A stretch of 64,000 bases of DNA from CALXXL01 sp034926605 (lineage in GTDB: Bacteria > Verrucomicrobiota > Lentisphaeria > Victivallales > Victivallaceae). The translations under genes were made by a program, and so were the position numbers. The stretch spans positions 62,001 through 126,000 of the forward strand of contig JAYFQV010000012.1 of the NCBI GenBank assembly GCA_034926605.1. Reading direction: 5' to 3'. Shown here piece by piece: positions 1 to 8,467 of this stretch (positions are counted from its first letter, which is position 1; each line of letters opens with the position of its first letter). The notes under the pieces were generated by a model. The model was given only the letters and a program-made list of their open reading frames with translations. It was not told where the DNA came from and ran no database searches.

Positions 1-1119
1 ATCGATCGCAAGTCCGCCGGCGCGGGCTGCGACTCCCACCGCTCCGATTGCGGCGGTGGTGTCGCGGTCGACCGTTCCGGTGCCTTCGAAGCGGTCCAGC
101 ACGGTGGGGGAGTTCAGCATCATATCCAGCGCGGCGCGGAGTTCGGGATAGACCCGCTCGATCCACGCGACCAGCTTTGCCGCGCGTTCCGGCTCCAATG
201 CCACCCCGGTGCCGCCGGGAACCACGATGCCGCGGCCGAAGCGGTTGCCGCACAGCTCCGCCGTCATGTTGAGATATTCGCCGCGGATCCGCCCGCAAAA
301 CGAGGCGGTGGGAAGAAATGCGACATCTCCGGCCAGAGCGCCGAGATCGCCGGTATGGTTGGCGATGCGTTCGAGCTCCAGCGCAACGCCCTGCAGCAGC
401 GCGTTGCCGTCCGGGAGCGAAATACCGGCGAGCGCTTCAATGACGCGCGCGTGGGCGATCGCGGAGGCGACGGTGGTGTCGCCCGCGGCGGTCTCCATGA
501 AATGCAATGTTCGCCTGTCGGGGCCGCCGATCAGCATCGGCTCGATGCCGCGGTGCTGATAGCCCAGTGAAATTTCCAGCGAATGGACATCCTCGCCCAT
601 GCATTCGAACCGGAAGTGACCGGGTTCGATCACTCCGGCGTGGACCGGCCCCACCGCCACTTCGTGCGCCGCTTCGCCGGTCATGGTGAAATAGTCGGTG
701 ACTCCTGGCGGTATCGGCTGGTCTGACGGCCGGTTCCATGCGTCCCTCCCGGTCCATGAACGGTGGAACCGGATCGGTTTCAGCCACGGGTGGCCTTCGG
801 GAACGATACCGTACTGTTCGGCGATCTCGCGCTCGAACCAGTGAAACGCGGCGCAATCCGGCGTCAACGCCGGATAGCGGCCGCCAACCCGCGCCGAAGC
901 CAGTTCAAAGCGGGCCGAAGCGGAATTTGCCAGCACGCCGACGAGCCGGAAGCCCCCCTCGCCTTCCGCATCCGGAAGCGCGAAGAACGCCGACACCCGG
1001 CGGCCGCCGGAGACGACCGCGTCGATCAGGACATCCCGGAACGCCTCCACCGACAGCAGCGGACAGGAGGAAAACGGCACCGCCTCCCCGTTCTTGAGAG
1101 TCATAAAAATTCCGCTCAT
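1..1119 (-). CDS. NiFe-hydrogenase-like large subunit of an Ehr-type membrane complex (NuoC-NuoD/HycE-like), partial
   Basis: Reading the minus strand from ATG at 1119 gives 373 codons that run off the left edge. Residues ~1-130 resemble the NuoC/HycE N-terminal domain (a HWFEREIAEQYG segment) and residues ~150 onward the NuoD/HycE catalytic-like domain (VGPVHAGVIEPGHFRF, then HRGIE at 189-193). In true group-4 hydrogenases the next segment carries the first Ni-binding motif (C-G-I-C); here residues 211-216 read AAGDTT, so both N-terminal ligands are absent. That is the hallmark of the energy-converting hydrogenase-related (Ehr) family, which is not expected to turn over H2. The C-terminal CxxC lies outside the window and cannot be checked. 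The start overlaps the stop of the preceding hyfF-like gene (ATGA). It is probably the soluble-arm subunit of the membrane complex encoded just upstream. Confidence 0.88.
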   Translation of the reverse strand, partial: MSGIFMTLKNGEAVPFSSCPLLSVEAFRDVLIDAVVSGGRRVSAFFALPDAEGEGGFRLVGVLANSASARFELASARVGGRYPALTPDCAAFHWFEREIAEQYGIVPEGHPWLKPIRFHRSWTGRDAWNRPSDQPIPPGVTDYFTMTGEAAHEVAVGPVHAGVIEPGHFRFECMGEDVHSLEISLGYQHRGIEPMLIGGPDRRTLHFMETAAGDTTVASAIAHARVIEALAGISLPDGNALLQGVALELERIANHTGDLGALAGDVAFLPTASFCGRIRGEYLNMTAELCGNRFGRGIVVPGGTGVALEPERAAKLVAWIERVYPELRAALDMMLNSPTVLDRFEGTGTVDRDTTAAIGAVGVAARAGGLAID

Positions 1120-2546
1120 GCCCAAACCTCCATCAGTTTAAGCGTCAGACGGCAGCCGAACGCCAGCACCAGCACCAGCAGCGTGGCCGGCAGCCAAGCG
1201 AGTTTTTCGGCGGCGGCGTCGGACGGACGCCGTCCGGAAACGGCGATATCCTCGCCCATGGTCATCTTCATGAACGCGGCGGACATGCCGAAGAACACGG
1301 CGACAAGCAGAATCATTATCACGCCGCCCAGCCAGACGCCGGCCGACCTGACCAGCAGAAATTCCGTCACGAAAAACGGCGACGGCGGCGTGCCGCAGAT
1401 CAGCAGCATCCCGGCCAGCCACAGCACGGCGTTGCGCGGCATCCGCGAAAACATCCCGTGCACCAGCCTCACCTTCCGCGTCCCGTAGGCCAGCAGTATG
1501 TTGCCGGCCACCAGAAACAGCAGCATCTTGGTCAGCGAATGGGCGAACAGGTGCAGCAGCGCGATGCTCCCGCCGCCCACGCCGAGGCCGTAAAGCAGGG
1601 CGATCAGTCCCATGTGCTCAACGCTGGAATAAGCCAGCAGCCGCTTGTAATCGCTCTGACGGATGATGAAGAACGCCGCCACCGCCAGCGACAGCAGCCC
1701 GAAAGCCACCAGATATTCGTTGCAGAAACCGCGCAGCGGCGCGGGAGAGATGTTCAGCACCCGGACAATCCCGAGAAAGGCGCAGTTCACCAGCGCGCCG
1801 GAAAGCAGCACCGACACCATCGACGGCGCTTCGCTGTGGGCGTCCGGCAGCCAGGTATGGAACGGAGCGAGGCCCATTTTGAGGCCGTATCCGGCGAAAC
1901 AGAAGATGAAGGCGGTCTTGAACCAAACCGGATCGAAAGTGTTTCCGGCGTTCATCAGCGCCGAGAAGCCCAGCCCGGACGCTTCGCCGTCCGGCTGACG
2001 GATCGCCACGCCGAGCAGCAGCGTGCCGAACAGCGCAAGGCCGATGCCGACCGAGCAGATCAGCAGATATTTCCACATCGCCTCCAGCGACCCCGGCGAA
2101 CGGTGGAAGCATATCAGCGGCGCACTGGCCAGCGTGGTGGCCTCCACCGCCACCCACAGCAGCCCGAAGTTTCGGGCCAGCGTGACCATTGTCATGGTGG
2201 CAAGGAAGACCGGCAGACCCGCACAGAACAGATTTTCACGCATCAGCCCTTTGCCGTGGGCGCCTTCGAACTCCCGCGCCATCGGCAGCCAGAACCACGC
2301 GTGGATGGAAACGCAGAGGAACAGGAACGAGGTTGCCCCAAGCACCACCAGCCCGGTGGTGTCGGCCGCCAGCCATTCACCGGCGGGCGTCGGGTTCCGA
2401 CGCAGCAGCAGCAGCGCCGCCACCCCCGCGAAGTGCAGCACCGCGGTTAGCAGCAGCAGGCCGCGCACCAGCAGAACCCGTTTTCCGGCCGCGTAGATGA
2501 CCGGAGCCATCGCCAGCGGAACGAGGACAAGCAGCCAGGTGTTCAT
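1116..2546 (-). CDS. hyfF: HyfF-like proton-pumping antiporter subunit (NuoM/N-like)
   Basis: The product is a 476-residue polytopic membrane protein of the proton-conducting antiporter (NuoL/M/N, MrpD) family, a subunit of the ion-translocating arm of a group-4 hydrogenase-like complex. Family motifs are visible: SDYKRLLAYSSVEHMGLIAL, with the channel lysine, and LLHLFAHSLTKMLLFL, with the conserved histidine and lysine; the PDAHSEAPSMVSVLLSGALV segment is also typical. I chose the ATG at 2546 (MNTWLLVLVP) over an in-frame start at 2570 because a GGAAGG Shine-Dalgarno lies just upstream and the ATG is one base after the stop of the preceding gene. Its own stop overlaps the large-subunit start. 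It belongs to a tightly packed five-gene operon and is presumably co-transcribed from the promoter near 6131-6158. Confidence 0.92.
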   Translation of the reverse strand: MNTWLLVLVPLAMAPVIYAAGKRVLLVRGLLLLTAVLHFAGVAALLLLRRNPTPAGEWLAADTTGLVVLGATSFLFLCVSIHAWFWLPMAREFEGAHGKGLMRENLFCAGLPVFLATMTMVTLARNFGLLWVAVEATTLASAPLICFHRSPGSLEAMWKYLLICSVGIGLALFGTLLLGVAIRQPDGEASGLGFSALMNAGNTFDPVWFKTAFIFCFAGYGLKMGLAPFHTWLPDAHSEAPSMVSVLLSGALVNCAFLGIVRVLNISPAPLRGFCNEYLVAFGLLSLAVAAFFIIRQSDYKRLLAYSSVEHMGLIALLYGLGVGGGSIALLHLFAHSLTKMLLFLVAGNILLAYGTRKVRLVHGMFSRMPRNAVLWLAGMLLICGTPPSPFFVTEFLLVRSAGVWLGGVIMILLVAVFFGMSAAFMKMTMGEDIAVSGRRPSDAAAEKLAWLPATLLVLVLAFGCRLTLKLMEVWA

Positions 2547-2547
2547 G

Positions 2548-3231
2548 TTACCTTCCGCCCTCCTCTTCACAAGGTTCGTCCGGCGCCGACCAGTCTCCGA
2601 GCAGATTCAACTTGTCGGCGTCGATATGTTCGAACTCGCGGCTGATTTGGAATACCGCGATGCCCATTACAAAAACCAGCACGAACACGTCCAGCAATAT
2701 TCCCAGCTCCACCGCCAGCCCGTATTCCAGCATCAGCCCGATGCCGAACAGCGATATGCCGTTTTCAAAGATCAGAAATCCGATCACCTGCGTGATCGCC
2801 TTGCGGCGGGCGATCACCATGAACAGACCGATCAGCATGGTGGAAAAGGCCACCGGCATCGCCAGCGGGATCGCCTCTCCCGGCAGGTGCAGACGGGTGC
2901 CGACCGCGAACGAGACGCCGGTCAGAGCCAGCGCAATCAGCAGCGACGCGGAATAGCCGATCATCGGTTCCAGTTCGCGGCGGACTCCGGCGCGGCGCAT
3001 CGCCAGCATCAGCAGCCACGGCAGCGCCACCGCCTTGACCGCGATGTTCAGCAGGGACACCGTTATCTGGTCCGCCCCGATCTCCCAGTTGCGGATGACC
3101 AGCGGCAGCAGCCCCAGCAGCAGCCCCTGCACCGCAACGATGCGGATGCAGTGCAACAGGCGGCTCGACGCCGTCAACATCAACCCGGTCAGCAGAAACG
3201 CCGCCAGAATCATCTCGCTTGACGCGGTCAT
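2548..3231 (-). CDS. hyfE: HyfE-like membrane subunit (NuoK-related)
   Basis: A 227-residue protein made almost entirely of hydrophobic segments, about six to seven helices, with a short polar tail. Order, size and composition match HyfE of hydrogenase-4-type complexes, whose C-terminal part is NuoK-like. A charged segment near the end (FQISREFEHIDADKLNLL) resembles the conserved cytoplasmic end of HyfE proteins. The start overlaps the stop of the NuoH-like gene (ATGA) and the stop abuts the hyfF-like start by one base, so expression is translationally coupled. The likely role is structural and ion-translocating within the membrane arm. Assignment rests on size, hydrophobicity pattern and exact hyfB-C-E-F-G gene order more than on single residues. 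Confidence 0.85.
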   Translation of the reverse strand: MTASSEMILAAFLLTGLMLTASSRLLHCIRIVAVQGLLLGLLPLVIRNWEIGADQITVSLLNIAVKAVALPWLLMLAMRRAGVRRELEPMIGYSASLLIALALTGVSFAVGTRLHLPGEAIPLAMPVAFSTMLIGLFMVIARRKAITQVIGFLIFENGISLFGIGLMLEYGLAVELGILLDVFVLVFVMGIAVFQISREFEHIDADKLNLLGDWSAPDEPCEEEGGR

Positions 3232-4163
3232 TCAAGCCCTCCTTCGAAAACAAGCATGATGAACACGCCCAGCAGCGACACCGCCAGCGCGCCCACCAGC
3301 ATCTGCGGAACTTTGAGGAAACGATAGCGGGCCATGCCGGACTCCACCACCCCCACCGCAGCCGCGGTGAGGAATATTCCTCCGAAGTACAGCGGCACCC
3401 CGGCCGGCGTCCCGCAGGCGTGCCACGGCACCACCAGCATCACGAAGAACGAGGCGAACAGCCACAGTTTCAGCGAAGCTCCGTAGAGTATCAGCGCCAG
3501 ATCCGGCCCGCCGTTGTCGAGGATCATGGCTTCGTGGATCATGGTTAGTTCGAGATGGGTTTCCGGGTCGTCGAACGGTACCCGGCAGTTCTCCGCCAGC
3601 AATACGATGAAGAACGCCGACGCCGTCAGCAGCAGCGATATGGCGTGCACGCTCCACAGTCCGCCACCGCCGGGTGACAGCGCGGAAAAGTCGGCGGAAC
3701 GGGTCAGCGCGGCCAGAAATCCGACCACGCCGAAGATCGCCAGTTCCGCCAGCGCGGAGAACTGCGCCTCGCGGCTGGCGCCCATGCCCTCGAAACTCGA
3801 ACCGGTGTCCAGCGCGGAGAGCATGGTTGCCATCCGGGCGAAACCGAGCAGATAGAAGAAAAACAGCACGTCGCCGTGGAAAGACAGCGGCGAACGCGCC
3901 AGCCCGTACGGCACGAACAGCGCCGCCGCCAGCAGCGCCGCCAGCGACGCGCACGGCGCCAGCCGCAGTATGCCCCCGGAGGTGACGGAATAGACGCTGC
4001 CCTTGCGCAGCAGTTTGGCCAGATCGAAATAGAGCTGCAATATACGCGGCCCTTTCCGCCCGGCGAAGAATGCCTTGACCTTGTTCACAATGCCGAACAG
4101 CAGCGGCGACAACACCAGCGAAGCGGCGAACGAGAAAACCCATATCAGGAGATCACGCGACAT
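3228..4163 (-). CDS. hyfC: HyfC/HycD-like membrane subunit (NuoH family)
   Basis: A 311-residue integral membrane protein of the NuoH/HycD family, the subunit that joins the soluble redox module to the membrane arm. The family signature in the cytoplasmic loop is clear: LLAENCRVPFDDPETHLEL, followed by TMIHEAMILD. Early charged loop residues (KVKAFFAGRKGPRILQLYFD) match the conserved RxGPxxLQ-type segment expected near the quinone/Fe-S interface. The gene begins one base after the stop of the hyfB-like gene and overlaps the start of hyfE by ATGA. In the Ehr context it would anchor the cysteine-poor large subunit encoded at the left edge. Confidence 0.93.
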   Translation of the reverse strand: MSRDLLIWVFSFAASLVLSPLLFGIVNKVKAFFAGRKGPRILQLYFDLAKLLRKGSVYSVTSGGILRLAPCASLAALLAAALFVPYGLARSPLSFHGDVLFFFYLLGFARMATMLSALDTGSSFEGMGASREAQFSALAELAIFGVVGFLAALTRSADFSALSPGGGGLWSVHAISLLLTASAFFIVLLAENCRVPFDDPETHLELTMIHEAMILDNGGPDLALILYGASLKLWLFASFFVMLVVPWHACGTPAGVPLYFGGIFLTAAAVGVVESGMARYRFLKVPQMLVGALAVSLLGVFIMLVFEGGLE

Positions 4164-4164
4164 C

Positions 4165-6087
4165 TCAGAGCCCTCCGTTCAGAATCGAACCGCCGAACGG
4201 AGTCAGCAGCCCCCACACCAGCATGACGATAAGCGCCAGCGCCATGATGAGAATGTACAAATGCAGGTACCCGGATTGGAAAAAATGTATTTTTTCCGCC
4301 AGTTTGCCGATCCACCCGAACAGCGGATTCCACAACCAGCGCAGCCCGCCGTCCTCCACCGACTCCGAAAGCGAAGCCTCCGCCGGAAACAGCCCGCGCG
4401 GCCTGATCAGCCGCCTGAACGGATGAAGTATGTGGCGGAAAAGATCCACCAGCGGCTGGGAGAACGCCGTAGCGGTGTATTCCATGCGGGCGGTGGGTTC
4501 GGCAAAACCGCAGTCCCAGGTGCCGGCGCGGCGTTCCTCGCCGCCGCGCGGCAGCAGCCGGAACCGGATGAACAGCAGCACCAGGAAAATCGCCACCGCT
4601 ATCAGCGAGAACCGCCCGACTCCGGCCAGCGCGGTGAGATAATCGTCGAATTCCAGCATGGTCTTCGGCCCGACCGTCATGCCGCACAGCGCCGGAAGAT
4701 GGCTGTGTACCAGCGACGGCGCCAGCACCAGCAGCCCGCATCCGAGCGCAAACAGCACCGCCACCGGAACCGTCATGGTCATTGAAGGCTCCACCGCCCT
4801 CGCCGCCGACTTCGTGCGCGGCTCGCCGAGGAACACCGCCCCCACCGCCTTCGCAAACGCGGCCGAGGCCAGTCCGCCGACCAGCGCCAGCACGATCAGC
4901 GCCGCCAGCGACGCGACGAACAGCCAGAGATGACGCTCGCCGGTCAGCCCGGCGAATGCGGCCAGATAGATCATGAATTCGCTGAGAAACCCGTTGAACG
5001 GCGGCAGCCCGCCGAGCCCGATCGCGTTAAGCGTGAAAAACGTTCCGGCCGCCGGGGCGCGCCGGAGCAGACCGCCCATGCGGTCCATGTCCAGCGTGCC
5101 GGTCGCACGATATACCGCGCCGGCTCCGAGGAACAGCCCGCCCTTCAGCAGCGCGTGGTTGAGCATATGCAGGAACGCGCCGCCGAAACCGCACAGGTAC
5201 ATCGCGGAGTTTCCGGCCGCCACGCCGAGAAACCCGAATCCCATGCCTATCGCGATGATCCCCATGTTTTCGATGCTGGAGTATGCCAGAAGTTTCTTGA
5301 GGTTGTTCTGCGGCAGGGCGAACAGCACTCCGAGAAAAGCCCCCGCCAGCCCCAGCAACAGGAACGTCCAGCCGTACAGCGGGAAGCATTCCGGCGTCCG
5401 GATGGCCCAGAAAAGTATGCCGTAAAATCCCAGCTGGATCATTGCGCCGGACATCAGCGCGGACACCGGCGCGGGTGCCGCCGGATGAGCCTCCGGCAGC
5501 CACACATGCAGTGCCGGGAATCCGATTTTCAGCCCGAAACCGAGAACCGCCAGCACGAATATCAGTGTCGGGTTCAGCGGAAAGATGAACATCATTATCA
5601 GCAGCGCGCCGCCGGCATGGCAGGCCGCGAGGTATATCCACGCCGCCCGGTTCACGCTTCTGGACTTGAAGTCGAAGCAGACCAGCGCAAAACTCGCCAC
5701 CCCCATGATCTCCCATGCAGTGATGAACGCAACCGCTCCGCGGCACAGCGTCACCGCGAGCATGGCGGCCACCGTGAGGTTGTAGAAAAACCAGTAAATT
5801 CCGCCGCGCCCGGCTCCATGCCCGTGCAGATAGCCGATGGAATGCACGGCTCCGGCCGCGGCCAGAATCAGGATTGGAAGCTGAAAGAACCCGGCGAGCT
5901 GGTCCGTCTGCGGGGCGAACGCGGCAAGACGTTCGATCACGGGATACAGCGCGGCGGCACAGCCGGTCAGCAGCCCGCCGCAACCGACGGCGGCCGCGAT
6001 GCCGGGCGATCGCGAAAATAACAGGGCGCCGATTCCCCCCAGCGCCATCGGCGCAAAGGATACCAGGTCCGCAGTTGAAAAAGACAC
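4165..6087 (-). CDS. hyfB: HyfB-like proton-pumping antiporter subunit (NuoL/M-like)
   Basis: A ~640-residue polytopic protein of the NuoL/M antiporter family, first gene of the operon. Visible family motifs include KKLLAYSSIENMGIIAIGMG, with the channel lysine, the HMLNHALLKGGLFLGAG helix, with the conserved histidine and lysine, and PEAHPAAPAPVSALMSGAMI. The C-terminal extension ends in additional membrane helices. The start is a GTG. I prefer the GTG at 6087 because GGGG sits six bases upstream; an in-frame GTG four codons earlier (6099) is the alternative. A candidate promoter, TTGAAG-N16-TATAGT, lies 45-70 bases upstream. Together with hyfC, E, F and the large subunit it forms a hydrogenase-4-like or Ehr complex. 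Confidence 0.9.
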   Translation of the reverse strand: MSFSTADLVSFAPMALGGIGALLFSRSPGIAAAVGCGGLLTGCAAALYPVIERLAAFAPQTDQLAGFFQLPILILAAAGAVHSIGYLHGHGAGRGGIYWFFYNLTVAAMLAVTLCRGAVAFITAWEIMGVASFALVCFDFKSRSVNRAAWIYLAACHAGGALLIMMFIFPLNPTLIFVLAVLGFGLKIGFPALHVWLPEAHPAAPAPVSALMSGAMIQLGFYGILFWAIRTPECFPLYGWTFLLLGLAGAFLGVLFALPQNNLKKLLAYSSIENMGIIAIGMGFGFLGVAAGNSAMYLCGFGGAFLHMLNHALLKGGLFLGAGAVYRATGTLDMDRMGGLLRRAPAAGTFFTLNAIGLGGLPPFNGFLSEFMIYLAAFAGLTGERHLWLFVASLAALIVLALVGGLASAAFAKAVGAVFLGEPRTKSAARAVEPSMTMTVPVAVLFALGCGLLVLAPSLVHSHLPALCGMTVGPKTMLEFDDYLTALAGVGRFSLIAVAIFLVLLFIRFRLLPRGGEERRAGTWDCGFAEPTARMEYTATAFSQPLVDLFRHILHPFRRLIRPRGLFPAEASLSESVEDGGLRWLWNPLFGWIGKLAEKIHFFQSGYLHLYILIMALALIVMLVWGLLTPFGGSILNGGL

Positions 6088-6130
6088 GATTTGCCCCACT
6101 TGTTATGGTTTCGCGCAAAACACGGCTTAT

Positions 6131-6158
6131 ACTATACACCGATATCCATAATCTTCAA
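6131..6158 (-). promoter_or_regulatory. Candidate sigma70 promoter of the Ehr/hyf-like operon
   Basis: On the minus strand TTGAAG (6153-6158), a 16-base spacer and TATAGT (6131-6136) stand upstream of the hyfB-like start, predicting a 5' leader of about 40 bases. The same spacing and -10 type recur at other genes in the window. Confidence 0.5.
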
Positions 6159-6259
6159 ATCATTTTGCCTTCGTGCGCCGGACTTTGCCAGATTTGAGCC
6201 GACGCCAAGCTCAGTCCAGGATATATTCTACTTTTCACGAAAAAAGGAGAAACTGCAAA

Positions 6260-6343
6260 ATGACAGTCAACGGCAGCGCCGTACCGGACGAAAACACCGC
6301 CGTCTCCGATGGTTTTGGACGAGCCGGAGAGCGAGGGCATTGA
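6260..6343 (+). CDS. Possible 27-codon small ORF
   Basis: The 6.1-6.4 kb gap contains a short plus-strand reading frame starting at 6260 and ending in TGA at 6341-6343. It is preceded by a good Shine-Dalgarno (AAAGGAGA, 9 bases from the ATG), better than many annotated genes here. The peptide is polar and glycine/acid rich, with no membrane segment and no recognisable family. An AT-rich stretch about 35 bases upstream (ATATATTCT) could hold a -10, but no good -35 is visible. It may be a leader peptide, a small protein or chance. The rest of this gap holds only the operon promoter and the helicase terminator. Confidence 0.25.
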   Translation: MTVNGSAVPDENTAVSDGFGRAGERGH

Positions 6344-6370
6344 ACCGGGAGTCGGCATCGCTGAAAGCTC

Positions 6371-6403
6371 AAACAAACAAGGCGCGGCTTTTCAAACCGC
6401 GCC
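6371..6403 (-). terminator. Rho-independent terminator of the DEAD-box helicase gene
   Basis: On the minus strand a 7-bp GC stem (GGCGCGG / CCGCGCC, 6381-6403, 9-base loop) is followed by a T-rich run (TTGTTTGTTT), ten bases after the helicase stop codon. Confidence 0.75.
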
Positions 6404-6413
6404 CTGCCCTGCT

Positions 6414-8285
6414 CTATTCCTGATGCCGCGAACCCTGTTTGCGGGTCTCCGCGTCTATCGCGGAGATGCGCTCAACCCATTCGCGGAACCGTTGCTTTTT
6501 TTCCGCCTTGGTGCCGGGTTTTGCATCGGCTTTGACGCCGGGCTTGGCGGTTTCCCGGCGGCGCGGCTTCGCCTTTTCGGCGGCGGGTGCGGGAGACTTT
6601 CTGGCCCGTCGCGGTGCCGGTGCGGACTCGCGTTCGGCCGTCTGCGGCTCGCGGGCGGCGGCGGCCTCGGGTTCCGGGGCGTTGGCGGGGGAGACGCGCG
6701 GGCCGCGGTTGCGGTTGAATTCGCGCATGATGGTCTCGGCGTCGGAAGCGCCGACGTTCACGAATGAAAAGCGGTCGAAGCAATCTATTTTGCCGATGCG
6801 CGACTTCTTGATCCGCGCGTAATCCCACAGGAGATCAAGCATCTTGACCGCGCCGAACCCGTCCTCCTTGCCGACCCCGATGAACAGGCGGGTCTGATTG
6901 TCGTCCACCGGCGCGCTTTCCCAGAACGAGCGGTCGCGGCGTCCGGCAGCTTCCCGCTGCGGATAGAAATTGTAATAATTGGACTCGATCAGCTCGTCCT
7001 TGAAATGAAGTTTTAGCATGGCGGCCAGCGCGGCGGCGGCGTCTCCGGTACGCTCGATCAGCTCGGCGGCGAACTCGGCGCAGTCGGCGTGATTGTCGGA
7101 CGCTATCATGCCGTCGATCTCCTCGGCGAAGCTCTTTTTCTTGGTCTCCACCACCATCCGGCCGGAAGGCATCGTCTCCTTGCGGAGTTCAACCTTGGTG
7201 CCGCGCATGATGGCGGCCAGCTTGCGCTTCTCGCCGGGGGTGACAAAAGTTATCGCGCACCCGTCCTTGCCGGCGCGGCCGGTACGGCCGATGCGGTGGA
7301 TGTAGGTTTCGGCGTCCTGGGGGATGGAGTAGTTTATGACGTGCGAAAGGTCGTTGACGTCGATGCCGCGGGCGGCCACGTCGGTGGCGGCAAGCAGCCG
7401 GAAATATTTGCTTTTGAACTGACCGATGATCTTGGTGCGCTGGCCCTGCGGGATGTCACCGTGCAGAGCCTCCACCTGGCGGCCGCGCTGCCGGAGGCGC
7501 TCGGCGAGTTCGTCGACATCGGCCTTTGTGCGGCAGAACACCATCGCGTAGAGATCGTCGGTGGTGTCGATTATCCGGAGCAGCGCTTCGAACTTGTCTT
7601 CGCGCTTGACTTCGTAATATATCTGTTCGGTATGGCTTTCGTCCGACTCGTCGGCGGCGGCGCGCAACACCTTGGCGTCGCGCATGAAGCGTTCGGCGAT
7701 GCCGGTGATCTCCGGCGGCATGGTGGCGGAGAACATCAGCATCCGCCGGTTTTCGCCGGTGCGGGAAAGAATGGCCTCGATGTCTTCGATGAAGCCCATG
7801 TCCAGCATCTCGTCGGCCTCGTCCAGCACCGCGAATTCAAGACTGCCGAGCTCCAGCTTGCCGCGCTCGATCAAATCGAGCACCCGCCCCGGGGTGCCGA
7901 TCACCACATCGACGCCGTTCCGGAGCCGCTGAAGCTGGATCGCTATGTTCTGACCGCCGTAGAACGCCGCGATCTGGAGATTCTTGGCGCCTTTCAGCGA
8001 ATTAAGCTCGTCGGCGATCTGCATGGCCAGCTCGCGGGTGGGGGAAAGCACCAGTGCGCGGGGGGCGTCGCCGCCGGGCATCAGTCTTTCAATGATCGGC
8101 AGGCCGAAAGCGGCGGTCTTGCCGGTGCCGGTGCCGGCCTGCCCGATAAGATCGCAACTGCCGGCGAGCAGTTCTGGAATGGCCAGAACCTGAATTGGGG
8201 TGGGCGTCTGGAACCCTTTGGCGGCCAGGGCCTCGACGGTGCCGTCGGACAGACCGAGGGCCTTGAATTCTTCCATAAACGACAT
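6414..8285 (-). CDS. deaD: DEAD-box ATP-dependent RNA helicase with DbpA-type RNA-binding domain (DeaD/CsdA-like)
   Basis: A 623-residue cytoplasmic RNA helicase. Helicase motifs appear in order: Q-motif (FQTPTPIQ), Walker A (GQAGTGTGKT), PTRELA, DEAD (VLDEADEMLDMGF), SAT, then in the second RecA lobe RGID and HRIGRTGRAG. Residues ~450-520 form the DbpA/CsdA RNA-binding fold (FIGVGKEDGFGAVKMLDLL), and the last ~110 residues are a basic Ala/Pro/Lys/Arg-rich tail typical of ribosome-associated helicases. I chose the ATG at 8285 (MSFMEEFKALGL) because GAGG lies five bases upstream; an upstream in-frame codon would add an atypical leader. A leader of ~110-130 bases separates it from an AT-rich region with a TATATT element. 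Roles expected for the family are ribosome assembly and mRNA remodelling in cold. Confidence 0.95.
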   Translation of the reverse strand: MSFMEEFKALGLSDGTVEALAAKGFQTPTPIQVLAIPELLAGSCDLIGQAGTGTGKTAAFGLPIIERLMPGGDAPRALVLSPTRELAMQIADELNSLKGAKNLQIAAFYGGQNIAIQLQRLRNGVDVVIGTPGRVLDLIERGKLELGSLEFAVLDEADEMLDMGFIEDIEAILSRTGENRRMLMFSATMPPEITGIAERFMRDAKVLRAAADESDESHTEQIYYEVKREDKFEALLRIIDTTDDLYAMVFCRTKADVDELAERLRQRGRQVEALHGDIPQGQRTKIIGQFKSKYFRLLAATDVAARGIDVNDLSHVINYSIPQDAETYIHRIGRTGRAGKDGCAITFVTPGEKRKLAAIMRGTKVELRKETMPSGRMVVETKKKSFAEEIDGMIASDNHADCAEFAAELIERTGDAAAALAAMLKLHFKDELIESNYYNFYPQREAAGRRDRSFWESAPVDDNQTRLFIGVGKEDGFGAVKMLDLLWDYARIKKSRIGKIDCFDRFSFVNVGASDAETIMREFNRNRGPRVSPANAPEPEAAAAREPQTAERESAPAPRRARKSPAPAAEKAKPRRRETAKPGVKADAKPGTKAEKKQRFREWVERISAIDAETRKQGSRHQE

Positions 8286-8467
8286 GTTCGCCTCATTTGT
8301 GCCGGATCTATTTAGCTGAACCTGTTCGACAAACGGCACCAAAGGCGACACAAGTTGCGGCGTGCAAAACTGTTCTGCACATTCCGATTCCTATTAATAT
8401 ACACCGGTTTTCAAAAAAATAAAGTAATAACTCATAGAAACCGGATTATTAACAGAAAACCAACGTT

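Noticed and set aside
437..856. A 139-residue minus-strand Arg-rich frame near the left edge
   Set aside because: It is an out-of-frame reading of the hydrogenase-like large subunit, whose frame is open from 1119 to the edge.
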